This document shows positions 20,480 to 33,700 of a stretch of 64,000 nt of DNA, piece after piece; the stretch's first letter is position 1; every line of letters starts with the position of its first letter. Location: NCBI GenBank assembly GCA_003342895.1, contig PTFA01000042.1, forward strand, positions 1,488,001-1,552,000. Reading direction: 5' to 3'. The position numbers and the translations under genes were made by a program. Source of the DNA: Casuarius casuarius (lineage: Eukaryota; Chordata; Aves; Casuariiformes; Casuariidae). The notes under the pieces are model-generated. The model saw only the letters and a program-made list of their open reading frames with translations, ran no database searches and had not been told where the DNA came from.

Positions 20480-21085
20480 GGGTGGCGACGGGGCGGCAAA
20501 CACAGCGCTCACAAAACCGCATTTGCTCAGACCTCAGCAGCAGCTGCCCGCCCCCCCTTACCCCCCCTCCAACGCAAACCGCCACAACAGGACACACGGG
20601 AAAGCGAAGGCCGGGCCGGGCCCCCCCGGGGGAGCCGCTGCCCCCCGCCACTTCGGAAACGAGCAGGGAAAGCGCCGAGGAGGCCGGGGGGAGGCCGCCG
20701 CGGGGGCCAGCCCGGCCTGGACCTCGGCCGCGGGCGACGGCGGCGGCACCTATCCCGCACCGCCGCCCGCTCCGAACGTTGCCGGCCGCGCGCCGCAGCC
20801 AATGGGCGCCCGCCCCCCGCCGCGCCCGCGCTCCCATTGGCCAGCGCCGGCCCCGAGCGGCCGCGCCGCGTTTAAAGGCCCGCAGCGCCGCCGCTACCAT
20901 CTGCCCCGGCCCCGGCCCCGGCCCCAGCGAGCGGCCCCGGCCCCGGCCCCGGCCCCGGCCCCGCGTGTATACGTGTCTGTGCACGTATATGTGCATATAC
21001 CATGCCGCCGAGTGGGCCGGCGAGGGTGTCTGCCCACCAAAGGCCCTCTCTCCCCTCGCCCGCCCCCGGCATTAAACCAGACACT
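20480..21085 (+). promoter_or_regulatory. Isolated CpG island with core promoter (possible OLIG1 remnant or lncRNA promoter)
   Basis: This is the only promoter-grade island beyond the OLIG2 area. It has CCAAT (20799-20803), an inverted CCAAT as ATTGG (20836-20840) and TTTAAA (20871-20876), which places a start near 20900 on the + strand. The boxes would lie roughly 65 and 100 bases upstream, a classic arrangement. A CATCTG E-box overlaps the expected start (20898-20903). No bHLH or other domain is encoded in any frame here, although mammalian OLIG1 sits downstream of OLIG2 on the same strand. The promoter call is seen in sequence. The OLIG1 link is inference. Confidence 0.6.
20903..20964. repeat. 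GGCCCC hexanucleotide repeats (GGGGCC on the other strand)
   Basis: Two runs of GGCCCC units (four and five C4 blocks) are separated by AGCGAGC. They lie just after the predicted transcription start. The minus strand reads GGGGCC repeats, which form G-quadruplexes and are notorious for assembly drop-out. Confidence 0.9.
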
Positions 21086-21296
21086 GCGGAGGACGGACAC
21101 ACCTGTGTGCAAAAATAGCTGTAGTACACCGGGAGAAATGATGTGTTTGGTACTGCTGTGCACTTCTTTCTGGAAGAGGCGTTCCTTGTTTTGTGTGTTT
21201 ATCTGGGCTTTAATGGTGGATCTTCTTTTTTCTTTTTTTTTTTTTCTCTATAGTATTTTATGTGTGCAAACCTTTTAACTGGGATTGTGCAGTGAT

Positions 21297-21310
21297 AATA
21301 AAAAAATAAA
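21297..21310 (+). terminator. Tandem poly(A) signals of the 20.9 kb unit
   Basis: AATAAA occurs at 21297-21302 and 21305-21310, after a T-rich stretch and TTTTATGTGTGCAAACC. With the promoter at about 20870 this defines a putative transcript of only about 430 bases. A strong promoter and strong 3' signals this close together suggest a very short gene or lost middle sequence. Confidence 0.5.
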
Positions 21311-24300
21311 TATCTAGTCATTCATGAGTTCTTCCAGCTTCTCTTGTCAATAACTAGATTAACAGTCTTAGTCTTACTCTGCTAATATTTATCTCACTAT
21401 AACTGTTAAAAATCTAATGGCTTTTTTTTTTCCAGCCTGCAGGCATTGTGCAGCTAGCTTTAGTACTCAGCAGATAAAACATGCAGATAACTTCACTGCA
21501 AACTGCAAGAGAAAGGTGGCAGGGAGAGTGGAGTGATGTTTTGCATTTGAATCTGTAAGGATAAAGATAGTCCTGGAGTCCCAGACGGAAAGGGTGCATC
21601 CTCCAAGAACAGCTTGGAGACAAAATAAATCAGTGCACCATCCCCGCTACTGCAGCGGCCAGCGTTTGGACAAAGTTACTGTTTCCTTTTTCATAATGTG
21701 GTGAATTAGACTTAGAGTAGTCCAGATGGTTATTGTACAACTTGGGTGGTGGCAGGATCCGCGATGCAGGTTGGACAGCTTTAACAACTTCAGTGAAAGG
21801 ACTGCCAGGCATTCACTGCCTGCCTGGAATTGCTTCCTGGCACTATTGATACAGGCAGGACATCACCGGGCATGCAGAAAGCTCCATGTGCTTTTAGAGC
21901 TGCGCACACATTAAAGTCCTTCTAGGAATAAAAGTCTTTGAAGTTGATCTTGAGGCTTTCGCTGCAATGGGAGCAAAAGACTCCAGGATCGCAGCCTCTG
22001 AACATAAAATGAAAAGGCAGCTCTTTAAAGCCAAACTTACTAGAAGCTGTTTTCTTGCCATCCTGTTCCCACTAAGGTCATCCTACAGCAATTTTTGTAT
22101 TGACAGATTCTATTTGTTACAGTTCTCACTGCTCTGCTTTTGTGATGGCATTATCAAGCCTTTTTGGTACCAGAACATTGCAAGCACATTTGTCGGTAAG
22201 AGTAGCAGCAACATGAAATTGCTACATAATATTTCCTACTTGGGGATTTCAAAGTGCTTTTAAAGTCAATATAATTTTTTTTCTGTATTTTTACAAATGT
22301 GGGGGTGGATCAGAAGAAGCACCTAAAGAAGATGTATGAAATGGCTTGGTCTGCTTATCAGAGCAGACTGGCACAGAGCTGAAACTGGAACACAGGGCTC
22401 ATGCTTTCTAAATTTTCTTTCTAACTCTGCTTCTTCTCTCCCCAGTTTTTGGAAGAATTTTTCATTTTTGCCCCTAGAACTGCTATAAATGCAAGTTGCC
22501 TTGTTGCTGTGAGTGCTACGGCTTCTCCCTGTGAAGAAAATGTTATGAGGTGCCCTGTTGCATGGTTCATGGAAACATGAACCCTGGAGGCTGGGCTGTA
22601 AAACTTGGCTTCCAAAGAGCTGCTCTCGCCTTCCCTCATAGCTTGGCTGTAGCTAACTAGAAGCCCTGCTAGCAAAAGCTGAAGTGTGAGCAGATTTCTC
22701 TATAACTTAGTAGTTCTTTTCCTACAGACTCACCTGAGTGGGACTTGGATGTTGACATTTGACCTGGACACCACTATTTTCTAAAAATGCAAAACATGGG
22801 CCAACTGCATCAGATCAGATCATGCATTTTCACTATGCAGCTTCCTGTAGAGGTAGGCAACAATGCTCTTGAAGCCTGTCTGTGGTTCTCCATAAGCACT
22901 CAGTAGCTTCACTCTCCATGTGGCTTCTGGATCAGAATGGCTGTCTAACCCACAGGTTTTTGTACTGCCTCCAGGGAAGATTTTAAGTTGAAAAAAGCCT
23001 GGTGTGTGAGAGCAAGAAAGGATTATATTCTCCTAACTCATAGCAACAGCTCATTAAAGTACAGCTCCTACTAATGCTTTCCTACCAGAAGATCTCTGTC
23101 TCTTTCAGTGCAAGCGCACCACTAGTAACAGTGACCACCTCAGATTGCGCAGATCAGACTTGGGGAAACCATCTATTAGCAATTTGGGGAAAAAAATTCC
23201 TCCTTCACTCATTCTTGTCCTTGAAACACAGCTTCCTCCCACTGTTTATAAACATAAAGGGAGCCTCCCTCCTCTTGTGATGTGCAGAGCCACAAGTCAT
23301 CAGTGTTTGCCTCCTTTCCTGCGGCTACCCTTCACTCTTTCTTAACTGCACGGGGCTCGTGGATGGCCAGCATGGCACTAATTCAGTACCCACGTCATGC
23401 TGCATTTCTTCCAGCTCTAGGCTCAGTAGGCGGGCAAGAAGAGCGATCTCGATCAAGCTTGGAAAGACAACCGTCAGCCTTCACGCTGTAAGCCGTTATT
23501 GTACTCACCTCCACCTTTGGACACATATGTCCAGGCTCTTCAGCTCTTGGCACGTTTTTGAGAAGCCTCTAGCAAGCCTTGTTTTTCAGTGGGGGGCTAG
23601 CAGCATCTCCCTGTGAGCTACACACAGTTGAGACTAGTCTCACTTCCCTCTGCCTAGAGAATAGGGCCAATGTACAGGCGTTTACGACTGGCTGCATATC
23701 ATCTGCCAGGCTTTTCTGCCCAATTTAAAGGTCCTTTATATAGTCAAAGCAAATAAAGAAAAATATAGCCCGGTTTCTTCCTTTGGTAAACTAACACTGT
23801 AGTACACAGCTAGCTATCCCCACCTGTTACCCACGCCACACAGAGCAAGTTTGTGCAGCCCTTCAGTGGGTACTTTGTACCAGTTCATCTTCACCAGATA
23901 CGTAGGGCAAAATTACCATTGCCTCGGCCTCCCAAAGGCAGGCGCGCACCCAACACACCCAGCAGTGAAGCTCTGTGTTTCAGACACCCGTCGCTCACCA
24001 GTGGGGATGGGCGAGTGGCGCAGAGCAATGCCAGCGATCCCCTGCGTCATGTTAGGAACGCATCCAAAGCAGCTGCTGGGCAGCCCCCCAGTGAACTTCA
24101 AGAATAAAATTAATCTTTAAATACAAAGGAAGTAAACACGGTCGATTTGTAAGTCATGTGAGACTGCTGCTCTTTGAGCTGCTGGGTACATGCTCCATTG
24201 CAAGCTCTTTTAATTGAAGCTGAACTAAAAGCATGCCGAACAACTTTTTGTTACTGTTTTCAAAATAAACCTCAATATCCATTTTCTGTGGGTGTCTACC

Positions 24301-26627
24301 AGTTCACCAGCACCCGCACTGCTTTTTTTGTTGAAGTCGAGTCTGAATAGTTTACAACGGAAAGTGAACAAGCAGCTTGTCAAGTCAGCCCTTCTAACTC
24401 TAACTGATGCTCTGTCTGCTCTAAAGTAGCGTAAGTAAGGCTAAGGCTAAGGCAGAGCTCAGAGAAGTTGCTAATGAAGCTATATATATGTGTATTTGGA
24501 TGGAGAGATAACTTAATAAGGTTTATTAAACTGCATTTAACATTTTGGGGCTGTAGCAGTTCCAAAGCATTCATTGCAATAGGAACCACTTCGAAACTAG
24601 CAGTTTTTTTCTCCTGTTCCCTTAATTAGGCCATTAATCTCATTCCCTACCATTTTTCCTTAGAGTGGCCCTTGGAAACCACCGTGACAAAATCCTTTAC
24701 TCTTGCTGAATCAGATTCCTCTTTCAAGAACAGAGTCTGCAGCCACCATATAGCCATTTACTAGCCTATAGCAAGACTATAGCATGCAGTGGGACATGAT
24801 TGTTTTAGGAGGTAAATAAAGTGACTTTTGTTGAAGCTAGTGTGAGGCAACTGAGCAATGTAAATTAATTAATTAAAATGCCTCACAGGAGCCACTTAAC
24901 TACTAGCAAAAGACGTGGCTGAAATAGGATAAAAATAAAAAGCATCTGTGCCACATTTGAGACACTGATTTGGAGTCAACTATTGAAAATCAGTGGGAAG
25001 GTTCACTCTGAATAAATTATTCAGCCCCAGAGCATATGTGTGCTCATGTTTATGGAAATACAGTACGTAGCTTGTTCTAAACTGCAGGAATCGTAGGAGA
25101 TTCTGGGAAACTATTGCAGAAATACAAGCCACAACTTTTGGAGCTGCATCTGCATTTAAAAAAAAAACAACTCTTCTTCTTTTGACATAGAAAAAATTTA
25201 TGGTCCTCCTGGTTGCACTGGCTTTGTCCTTTCTAGAAGTGGCTAATAAATCACATCATTGATTTCACTCTGTTCACTCAACATCAATCTCACCACAGCC
25301 ACCCTGAACAAACAACAAAATGGGAAGAAACACATATCTGAAGCAAAGAAAGTGTTTAATTCTGAACTGAAGAATTTAAAATTCACTAGAAATTAAGCAA
25401 AAAGAAGGCAACATATAAAAAGACGAGGCTCATATTATATTCTCCTGCTCAAGATTTTTAGACTTATGGAAGGAGATTATATAAAACTTTTATACTTAGC
25501 TATGTGATTTTTGTCTGGTAACATTACTCCTCTATTAGGAACTGATTTGAGAATGATCACAGACTAATGCAAGCAGATTTTTAACTCTAGGTAACACTTA
25601 AAGCCTGATATACTTGTGCAATAGCACTGTGTCTCTGACTTTTTGTTAACTGGGGCTCATAGCAATGTTTTAAAGTGATTTTAATATTAATATGATAAAA
25701 ATAACCTTCTGTTTTCTTTCAGTGGTTTTACAGCAAAATCCAATAATACTCCCCTGGGTCAACTTCTTGAGGCAATTTCTGCAGAAAACTCCACAGGGCC
25801 GCCTGGTGGAATATCTCCTGTGTATACCTATTCCTCTGTATCGGTAGTGGAGAAGGCAAATTAAAAAAAGGGGCATCTTTCATCTGGCATGGAGCAGGGG
25901 AAGGTCTGAGACAAACCTAAGCACAACAGGGAACTCATTGCCCTGTTTTAGCCTGAATTCTGAGATAGCTCTGTCACCTGCATGCAGATATCTTGAGCTT
26001 GAGCTATCTTGAAGATAAAGGGTAAGACTTTGTGCTTGGCACAGTAGCTTCTCTGCAGAGAAGCCTGTTCAGAGAGCAGAGGGCACATTAGCTGGATTTG
26101 TAGAAGATGTGCAGCAGCCTTCAGTATAGATCAACATCAGCTGATGGCTTCCCACTTTGCTGTATCACAGTGCTGTGGACCACCCCAGAGTACTGAAAGC
26201 TGGATCTGGCACCTGCCAGGTCAGGAAAACATCCTGTAGCCAGCCCATCATAAAAAGCCTACCCTGTGTATAAGTTAGGAAATGTAGGTGTGAAGAGTCT
26301 ATGAAGGCTCCGCAGCTCCAGCCATAAATGCAGACACAAAAGCCAAGAACATTTCACTGGAGTGGCAAAATTTTCTGTGCATTTTTGTGTGCCCATCACT
26401 ATAACCTCCACTTTGCTCATATTCATCTACTTTGCCCTTCATCTACAAATGACTTCACTGAGGTATGAGGATATCGCAAGGTGGCCATGCATGGTATAGA
26501 AGAGACAAGCCTGTGTGCCACCTAAACATTGCAGCTACTTGGCTCAGTTGTGAAGACATTCATCCAATGCTTGATGCTTAATAGGACCAGAGAGAACATT
26601 AATATTAACTATGGGATTGGGAACTGG
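21311..26627. other. Gene-free AT-richer stretch
   Basis: No exon or RNA gene is recognised. Isolated AT-rich parts (such as 24860-24890 with TTAATTAATTAAAA) carry homeodomain-like cores. No clear mobile element was seen. Confidence 0.5.
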
Positions 26628-26848
26628 GTTTCCCTAGCTTGGAGAAGGGAAGGCTAAGGAGAGATCTCATAGTGGTCTGCTACTTTAATGAAGTTATAGA
26701 GAAGACAGAGCCAGCCTCATCCCAGAGGTGCCCAGTGAAGGGACAAGAGGCAACGGAAAAAGTTCACCAAAGCCCCAAGCAACCCGACCTAACTTCACAG
26801 TTAGTTAGCATCTCTTCCCACCTAAATTTTTATATGATTCTGTGACTA
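26628..26848 (+). mobile_element. CR1 LINE fragment (3' part, internally deleted)
   Basis: TAGCTTGGAGAAGGGAAGGCT, then GAGATCTCATAGTGGTCTGC, follow the CR1 line CAGCTTGGAGAAGAGAAGGCT...GAGACCTTATAG. Later come AGGGACAAGAGGCAACGG, CAACCCGACC and finally ATATGATTCTGTGAC, which resembles the CR1 ATGATTCTATG terminus. The middle is shortened. CR1 is the dominant retrotransposon of birds, turtles and crocodilians. The fragment is inactive. Confidence 0.8.
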
Positions 26849-29800
26849 CAAGTGACAAGCCATGGCCATTTCTTTCAAACTCACACTGGTTAGCAGCTAA
26901 CTTCTGCTGTGAAGTGTGATGGGGTTTAGCCTTTCCATACCTGTGAGCTTTTAAAAAAAAGCATCGCTATGAAACTTCAGATTTTCTCACTGATTGCATG
27001 AACACCCATCCCTTTCTTCATCCATTCACTGCCTCATCTCTTCCCTTTCAGGAGTGCAGCATGCCTCAAAGCGGCACTTCAGAAACTTTAGATGACAAGT
27101 TAAGAGGAGTGTTATTAATATAGTCAACACAATGAAAACAAATCATAGTGAAGTGATGTTGTCTACTAGTGCAACACTTCCAAATGTAAATAGCTTGTGA
27201 CACAGTCACTCATCTAATGGCATATAGTTGCTGTCCCTGTGCAGTGGCTATGGAAGGTAATATATCATAATACTGCCGATGGTTGAAACAAGTAAGACCC
27301 TGTTTAGTTCTGTTTTTCACTATATCAGTCTATTTCTTCTGTGGTGGAAAAGCCTAAGTCTGTTTAAATTCAAGCTTTTGATAAAGGAAAGGAAAAACAA
27401 ATAGGATGTTAGAAAAACACATTTCAAAATGGCTGGTATTTGTCCCTGGGGAATTTGAGTGTCTGTTTGGATTGGTCTCCCTGCAGGAATCTGCACAGAC
27501 TTTTTTATATTTCTGGCAAAACAATGGCAGCCTGAGGCTCCTTGAGTATAATTCAATAATTATGAATTAGGACGTTCTTCTGGGAAGGAAAGAAAAAAGA
27601 AAACAGAAAATCAAAAAACCTAGGTCTCTTAACTGATCATACTTTAAGAAAAAATTCTGTATGGGCTCCCAGATTCAGGTGTAGAGACATGTTCTGGATA
27701 CTTGGTCTTTTCCCAGAGAAATTTCACAAATGACATATGCAAGATGAATGAAACAACACTGTGGTAATAACACAATTGATCCTGCTGCAGTAATGAAAAT
27801 GTAAGTAGAAAGACAGCAGGCAGAAGACCTCAGACTTTCACTTGAAACAAAATATTCAGCCTTATTTAGCCTGTTTTTTATTTCAGGTTTTTGAGTGGAA
27901 AAGTAGCCCCACTTGTCAATCAGCTAAGTTGCAGTGCTAATAGATTCTGGTGTTTAGGGGGTCAGCGCAGAATTTAATTTAACAACTTACAATACGCCCA
28001 CATGCCCAGAAAATGTGGACAGCTTGATAGGGTTCACTGAGCCAAAGAAGTAAGACCAAAACAGTGCATTAATGTATAGGGGAAGAATAGTTGCAATCAG
28101 TTCCCTTGTGAATTGGACAGAGAACTTGGAGATGAAGCAATTATCAGCCATCGGGGATTAATAGTAAAGTGTGAATGCCAAGCTGTATATGTTAGGGGCA
28201 GAATATGTTGCCTATAGAAAACAACAAAGAGCGTTTCTTACTATTAAGTGAGATTAAACGTAATGGCCTGATTTAATCACAAAGGCAGAATTAAATTCAG
28301 ATGGCAACTTCAAAGTGGACACATGCACAGAGACTACTGCATACATTTACATATAGCTGGCATAGCTTGGCTTGCATTACAATGGGATAAAGTTTCTTTG
28401 GCCACTTAAACAATTTTCTATTCTTTGCTTTTTGTTAACATTCACTGTATTTATCCCTAAATTGCTTTTAGCTAATAAGACGGAGCTAAGAGTTATATTT
28501 ATTCATGGAAGCTGTACTTTTTAATTCTTTCAAGTAAAAAAAAAAATACAAAAAACCCACAGCAAAGGGTCAACAAGAACAGAATGGCTGTAATCAGATA
28601 GCAACAAAAAGCTGCTGTCCTGACCTACTGGTTTTCGTCTGCCCACAGAGGTATCACATGCTGCAGGTCCGAGCAGGACGCCCAATGTTTCAGGCACTTT
28701 CACTTCTTCCCTCCTCCTCGGAGTCCAACTCTAGGTCTGCACTGTCTCGCCACGTCCAATTTTTTTTTCTAAACACAGCTAATGAAAAGCACGGGCAATA
28801 CAGTTCCCTCGTGCACTGCTCACCACCCCTTTTGGTCACCGGTGCTTGCAGTCCTGGTGTCCCTGCAAGGCAGACGTCCAGGGCACCTCCTGCTGCCGGG
28901 GGCCAGGCACCAGGAGCCGGCAGCAGGTGACGGGGGCTCAGGCCCTTATCAGCAGGCACATCAAGACAGATGTTCAGGTCCACACTTCACGGACCACAGG
29001 TTTCCCCCTCCCCCTCTGCCACCGAGCCAGCTGAGAGCAGCAGGCCTTGCTGGTCTGGCTGGCTGGAGGTCACTTCCCTGCCTGCCCACACTGAATTCAT
29101 CACCACGCCTCTCCTAGAATGGAGATCCAGAGGGGCAAATGCAATTGTCAGCAGCTGGCTTCGACTTTCTGTGTTGTAATCACACTTGCTTTTGATGGTT
29201 TTGCAGAGATTTCTTTCCCTGTTGGTCACAGCATGTCAGGCATGCTGGACTTGGCTGCATTACCATTCTCACACTGAAAAGTAAGGTGCCCAGCTTCTGC
29301 TTTGGAGTGAGGACATGCACAGTTACTGCCATGGAGCTAACACGCTCTAAAGTCATGCTGCAGCTTATTTCACTGCTGCTTGTGTGGAAAACACACCCAT
29401 ACTCTGGTCTGAACCTGAAATGTGGGTATAACCCTACCTATGCATTATGAAACTACCATGCGACTGGGTTACAGAGCAACAGTGTTGTTGCACTGCTGTC
29501 GCATGAGGCACAAATAGACATTGAACATAGGAGTAAATGACTGGAGTAGAAACGGCTCTTCAGCATTGGATCAGGTTAGCATAAGGCATTCACAGCACCC
29601 TCAGTAGAAAGGAAACAAAGAAAAATGATTAGGAGCCACTGAGTCACGCTGAGGGAAAGTGTCACTGGTAATGAGATACCTCCCATATCCAAAATGCTGG
29701 TGCTCCAAGTCAGCCCAGCACAGCCCTGGCTTAGAGTGAGAGAAGCAGCATCACGGCAGGAGCCTGAAGGAACCTCACATTGGACAAATCTGCAGAAAGA

Positions 29801-32800
29801 CACCTTGAAACTTCAAAGGCCCCCTCCAGTGAGTTGTTTCTTCTGCACAGGGCATCCAAGCCCATCCTCATAGCACCCAGCCCAAAGTCCAGCTCCTCCT
29901 CAAAAAACTTGAACAGAGACCACCATTCTCACTTGCTCTCTAGGCCTGGAGGCTCCCTTTCCTGGGAGCATCATGAAAGCAATGGAGAAAATCCCTTCCA
30001 GCACTATGTCATTTCCTCCAGCATCTCAGCTTTGTCCCAGCCTGGCCCCAGGTTCACATTTGGCAAAGCAGAGGCACTTCTTGCTGATGGATTCCAGCAA
30101 TATTAGTGACACAGACGGGCAAGGACCTGGTACCTGTGGCCGTGACCAGTCTCCCTGTGGCAGCTCCCCTCAAGTCTTCTGCACCAATGCCCCACATGTT
30201 TCTGTTCCCTGGGCGACCCTGCCTGGGCCCTGCTCAACACTCTTGGGCACGTCCCAGGGCTCAGGCCACCCAGCTCCCCAGCTCCTCCCTTGCTCCCCCT
30301 GCACGGCACCTGCACTACGTCCCAACACCCTGTTGTGCCAGAGCGGGCAATGTAGCTGGCAAAAACCTTCAGAGTCACACACTTCAAAGACCAGCTATAA
30401 GAGGGAACATAAAATGGACAAGGAGGGAGAATGTATTTCAGAAACATCTGTATTTTCCAGCCAGCTGTAGGCAGTGATACACCGCTGGTATAAGGGCACA
30501 ATGCAAAGCACACTGCTCATTCAAAGCCAATGGCAGAGACGCAACAGTTTTCCCCCCAGTTGCCACCCCGCTGAACACAACCTGGCTCAGCTCTAACCCC
30601 AAAGGGGTGAGCTGAGGACGGTGGGAGAAATACCTATATCCATCACCCCTTAGTAAGAAAGCAGTCTCCTTCCTCAGGAGAGAAGGCTGAGCTGTGGCGG
30701 TTCCTGGTCATTTTAAGGAGGTGTCGCCAGTGAGCCCCAGGCCACTGCATGGCAAGGCAACACCATATAAAGGGGCAACATCCTGAGAAACTATTGTGCC
30801 AGAGCTGGTCCCCCACACCAACCAGGTGAAGGAGGCCCCATGGCGCACCGCACTGCCCCACGATGTGTTAGGCTTAGCAGTGGGCAACATGCTCTGTGGA
30901 GCAGGAGAACCGAGGCAAACCTTTTAAGATCAGGTTCCTGGAGACACCAGGATTCATTTAGCAGTTTTTACGGTGCCCAGTTCCCACTGGCTTCATTTTT
31001 AAATTCTTCCTGGGAGTTTCTCAGCATCTTTGGACACCTTCCTGGTCCCACTGATCACTGACTACCACACCACGTCCCTAAGGCCATCACATGCCTAAGG
31101 CCATCAATGCGTATAGGGCAACCGAGAAAAGAAAGTCAGCTTTCCCACGGCGGAGCTCATTGCTCAGAGACCCAGAGGACAGCCCGGACACTACCTCCAT
31201 TAAAGTAAACTGCCTAGGAGAGAGGGCCTAAAATCCCTCCACCTCCTCACTTCTGCCTTCTAGATAAAATTTACCCAGGATATATAGAAGTAAGGGGGAA
31301 ACTAAGTCTATATCTCTATCTGGCAAATGAAGATTTTTTCCTTCCTTTTCTTTTTCGGCTACCAAGACATCAAGGCAGTGACTCTAGGAGGGAGGTTTTG
31401 TAATACATCCATGAAACCTAGGGAGCAGCTTGTTTTTTCCCAGGCACCCACTGCACACGGCGAGCAGCCCAGCTGCCTGTCTCCCTGCCCCGGGGCCAGG
31501 TTAATGCCACAGGGACAGGAACCTCCGTTTCAAAGAAGGGGAGATATTTCAGACCTGCTGCCGCTCACAGAGAAACAGCTTTCTCCCCTTGCTCCCTTAA
31601 CCTTGGCGGGCTGATGGCTCTAATGACACAGCCCAAATCCTCTCACATCAAAAAGAGGAAGGCCAATTTCCCCGAACAAAAGCCTGAAGTGCTGGCGTGA
31701 CAGGTCACGAAACATGATCGCCTCCTGCTTTGGGTGAGAGCACTGAAGAGGGATCCCGCTAAGTAGTATGGACTACGGGACGGGGTCTTAACCTCCGCCT
31801 GCGCCTTCAGACGCTGGGATCAGCACATAAAGCATCTCAAGTACCAGCGGGGGGATGCTAAGAGCAGGGGGTGCCGGTGAGGGGCTTGGGCACGTTTCTC
31901 AGGCAACTGCAGGGGGAATGTCACAGCAATAGCAACTGGCTCTCCAGCGGTCTGCAGGGCAGCCAGGGCACCCTCAGTGCAGCCCTCGTGGCCCCCAGTG
32001 GGAGGTCAGGGCGTTTCGTTTTTCACTGGTCAGCTCTAAACTTCCTCGTAGCATGGGCTGTGATTTGTATTTTTGCCGCACGGCTCCTGCATCTGTACCT
32101 GCCCTCTGGCTGGTCACTGAGAAACGCACGGTTAAAAACTTTTCCCTGTGTTGCCTCCCACTCTTCATTCGCTGTTCAGGCCCCTTCATTGTGCAGCTGG
32201 GTCTCCTTCCCGTATATTATCTTCTCCCAGATGATCACGAAGCTGGGGAGGCATCACACCTACTTTTAGCTGCCCAAAAATTGTCTGCTCCAAACTCACT
32301 ATCCTGGCTCTCTTTATGCTCCCAGGAGCAACAGAGACACCCACCTTTCCATACAGCTTTCTTAAGGCAGCGTGAGGAAACACAGGCAACGTGGGGAGAA
32401 TTGGGTGAGTTAAAGCCTACCCCGTGTTTCCTTCCCCCACGGCTCCTGGCATTGCTTCACTTCTGCCCCTGGCCTGGGTAGTTTTTTCTTTTCTTTGGTC
32501 CAAGTGGCAGGTGGATCTGTAGCCAAACTGGGATCTGAAGAAGGGCCGGAGAGTAAAAAGCATCCCGGAATCGTAGGCATTGAGTGACCAGCTTGATTTA
32601 GAGGCCCCCTTGTTTCGTTGGTGCAATTCGTTGCTGGGGCACTTTTGGTGGCTGGGAAAACAGGCCCATAAAACCTTCCCCATCCCAAACTGGTGCCTCC
32701 CCTCGCCTCAAATAAACCACGACAACGAGCAACCCACTGCGTTTCGGGCTGAGCAGCCCAGGCAGAGCTTCCCCGCGCAGCCTGCCTGCGCCACAGCAAG

Positions 32801-33299
32801 CACAGGAGGCCCTGTTACACAGCTGGACAGAGCTACCCGTAATTTTAGGTTGAGCTGTCTGCGAGGAGGAACAGAAGCTCGGGGAATCCTGTGTCCTAAT
32901 CCCAGCTACCCTGACGTGCGCCTTTACGCCTGGTGCGAGTTTCCTTCCCCTTTGCTTCTCCCTCTGTAATAGCGATGTGATGCTGCTTAGCCATGTGCGG
33001 GAGCTCCTGCAGGCGTTGACACCAGCACAGCTTCCAGGATGTGGAAGGCAGGTAGCTGATAGTCTTGATATTTACACTTCTGAACAGCAGCATCTCTAAG
33101 AGTAGCACTGTTTTCCTAGAGCCAGGCACCCTTCAAGCCGCGGCTCCACGAGGTGGAGGGAGCTGCTCTAACAGCTTCCCGCTGCTGACGAGGGGCTCAA
33201 AAGCATAAAACTTTGCTATCCCACAAGCAAAAAAAATTCACATTTTTCACAGCAATAAGGACAGCATGCTGAGTCAGAGCACAGCCCTGGTTCTCTAGC
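26849..33299. other. Gene-free stretch
   Basis: No coding exon is recognised. It is AT-rich to about 28600, then balanced. The longest ORFs (about 165 codons near 30000-30470) overlap several other frames and have no domain, as expected by chance in balanced sequence. Confidence 0.5.
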
Positions 33300-33700
33300 C
33301 ATTTTCTTCTACATAACTACTGAGTTCGCAACCAGTAGATATCATGATGTTCAATTAGCAAGACCAGCATTCAGTGGTAAGGATTTGCAATCTCTCACTG
33401 TCTGTAATAAGACACTGGCACTGTCTGCCAAAAATAAGTTATATGGGTTTCCTTTCTTTTTAAGCAAGAATAAATACTCTGCCAGCTCATTAAATATTTC
33501 CACTGGTTCAATGAGCTTTGGATCAGGTTCATAATCATGCAGACAGTAACAGCGCTGAAACTGGGGATATTTAATTTTCCCTGGAGGTTCTGATATATGA
33601 CGGATGAGTTTTATTTATCGCTGTCAAACATGCAAGTATGCCTTTAAATTATCCCAAGAACATGAATATGCAGTAGAGAGAAGGGCACTGGAATATGGAA
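33300..33700. promoter_or_regulatory. Candidate conserved non-coding element
   Basis: This AT-rich, non-repetitive block has TCAATTAGC (33352-33358 core), AGCTCATTAAATATTTCC, GGATATTTAATTTTCC, TTTTATTTATCG and CTGTCAAA (33621-33628, TALE/MEIS type), plus CCTTTAAATTATCC. High motif density and lack of repeats suggest an enhancer. This is inference only. Confidence 0.35.

Noticed and set aside
20311..21075. 254- and 279-codon ORFs across the CpG island, considered as OLIG1 coding sequence
   Set aside because: No bHLH or OLIG1 motif appears in any frame. The proline/arginine/alanine composition is that of translated GC-rich promoter DNA, and the ORFs begin upstream of the predicted start.
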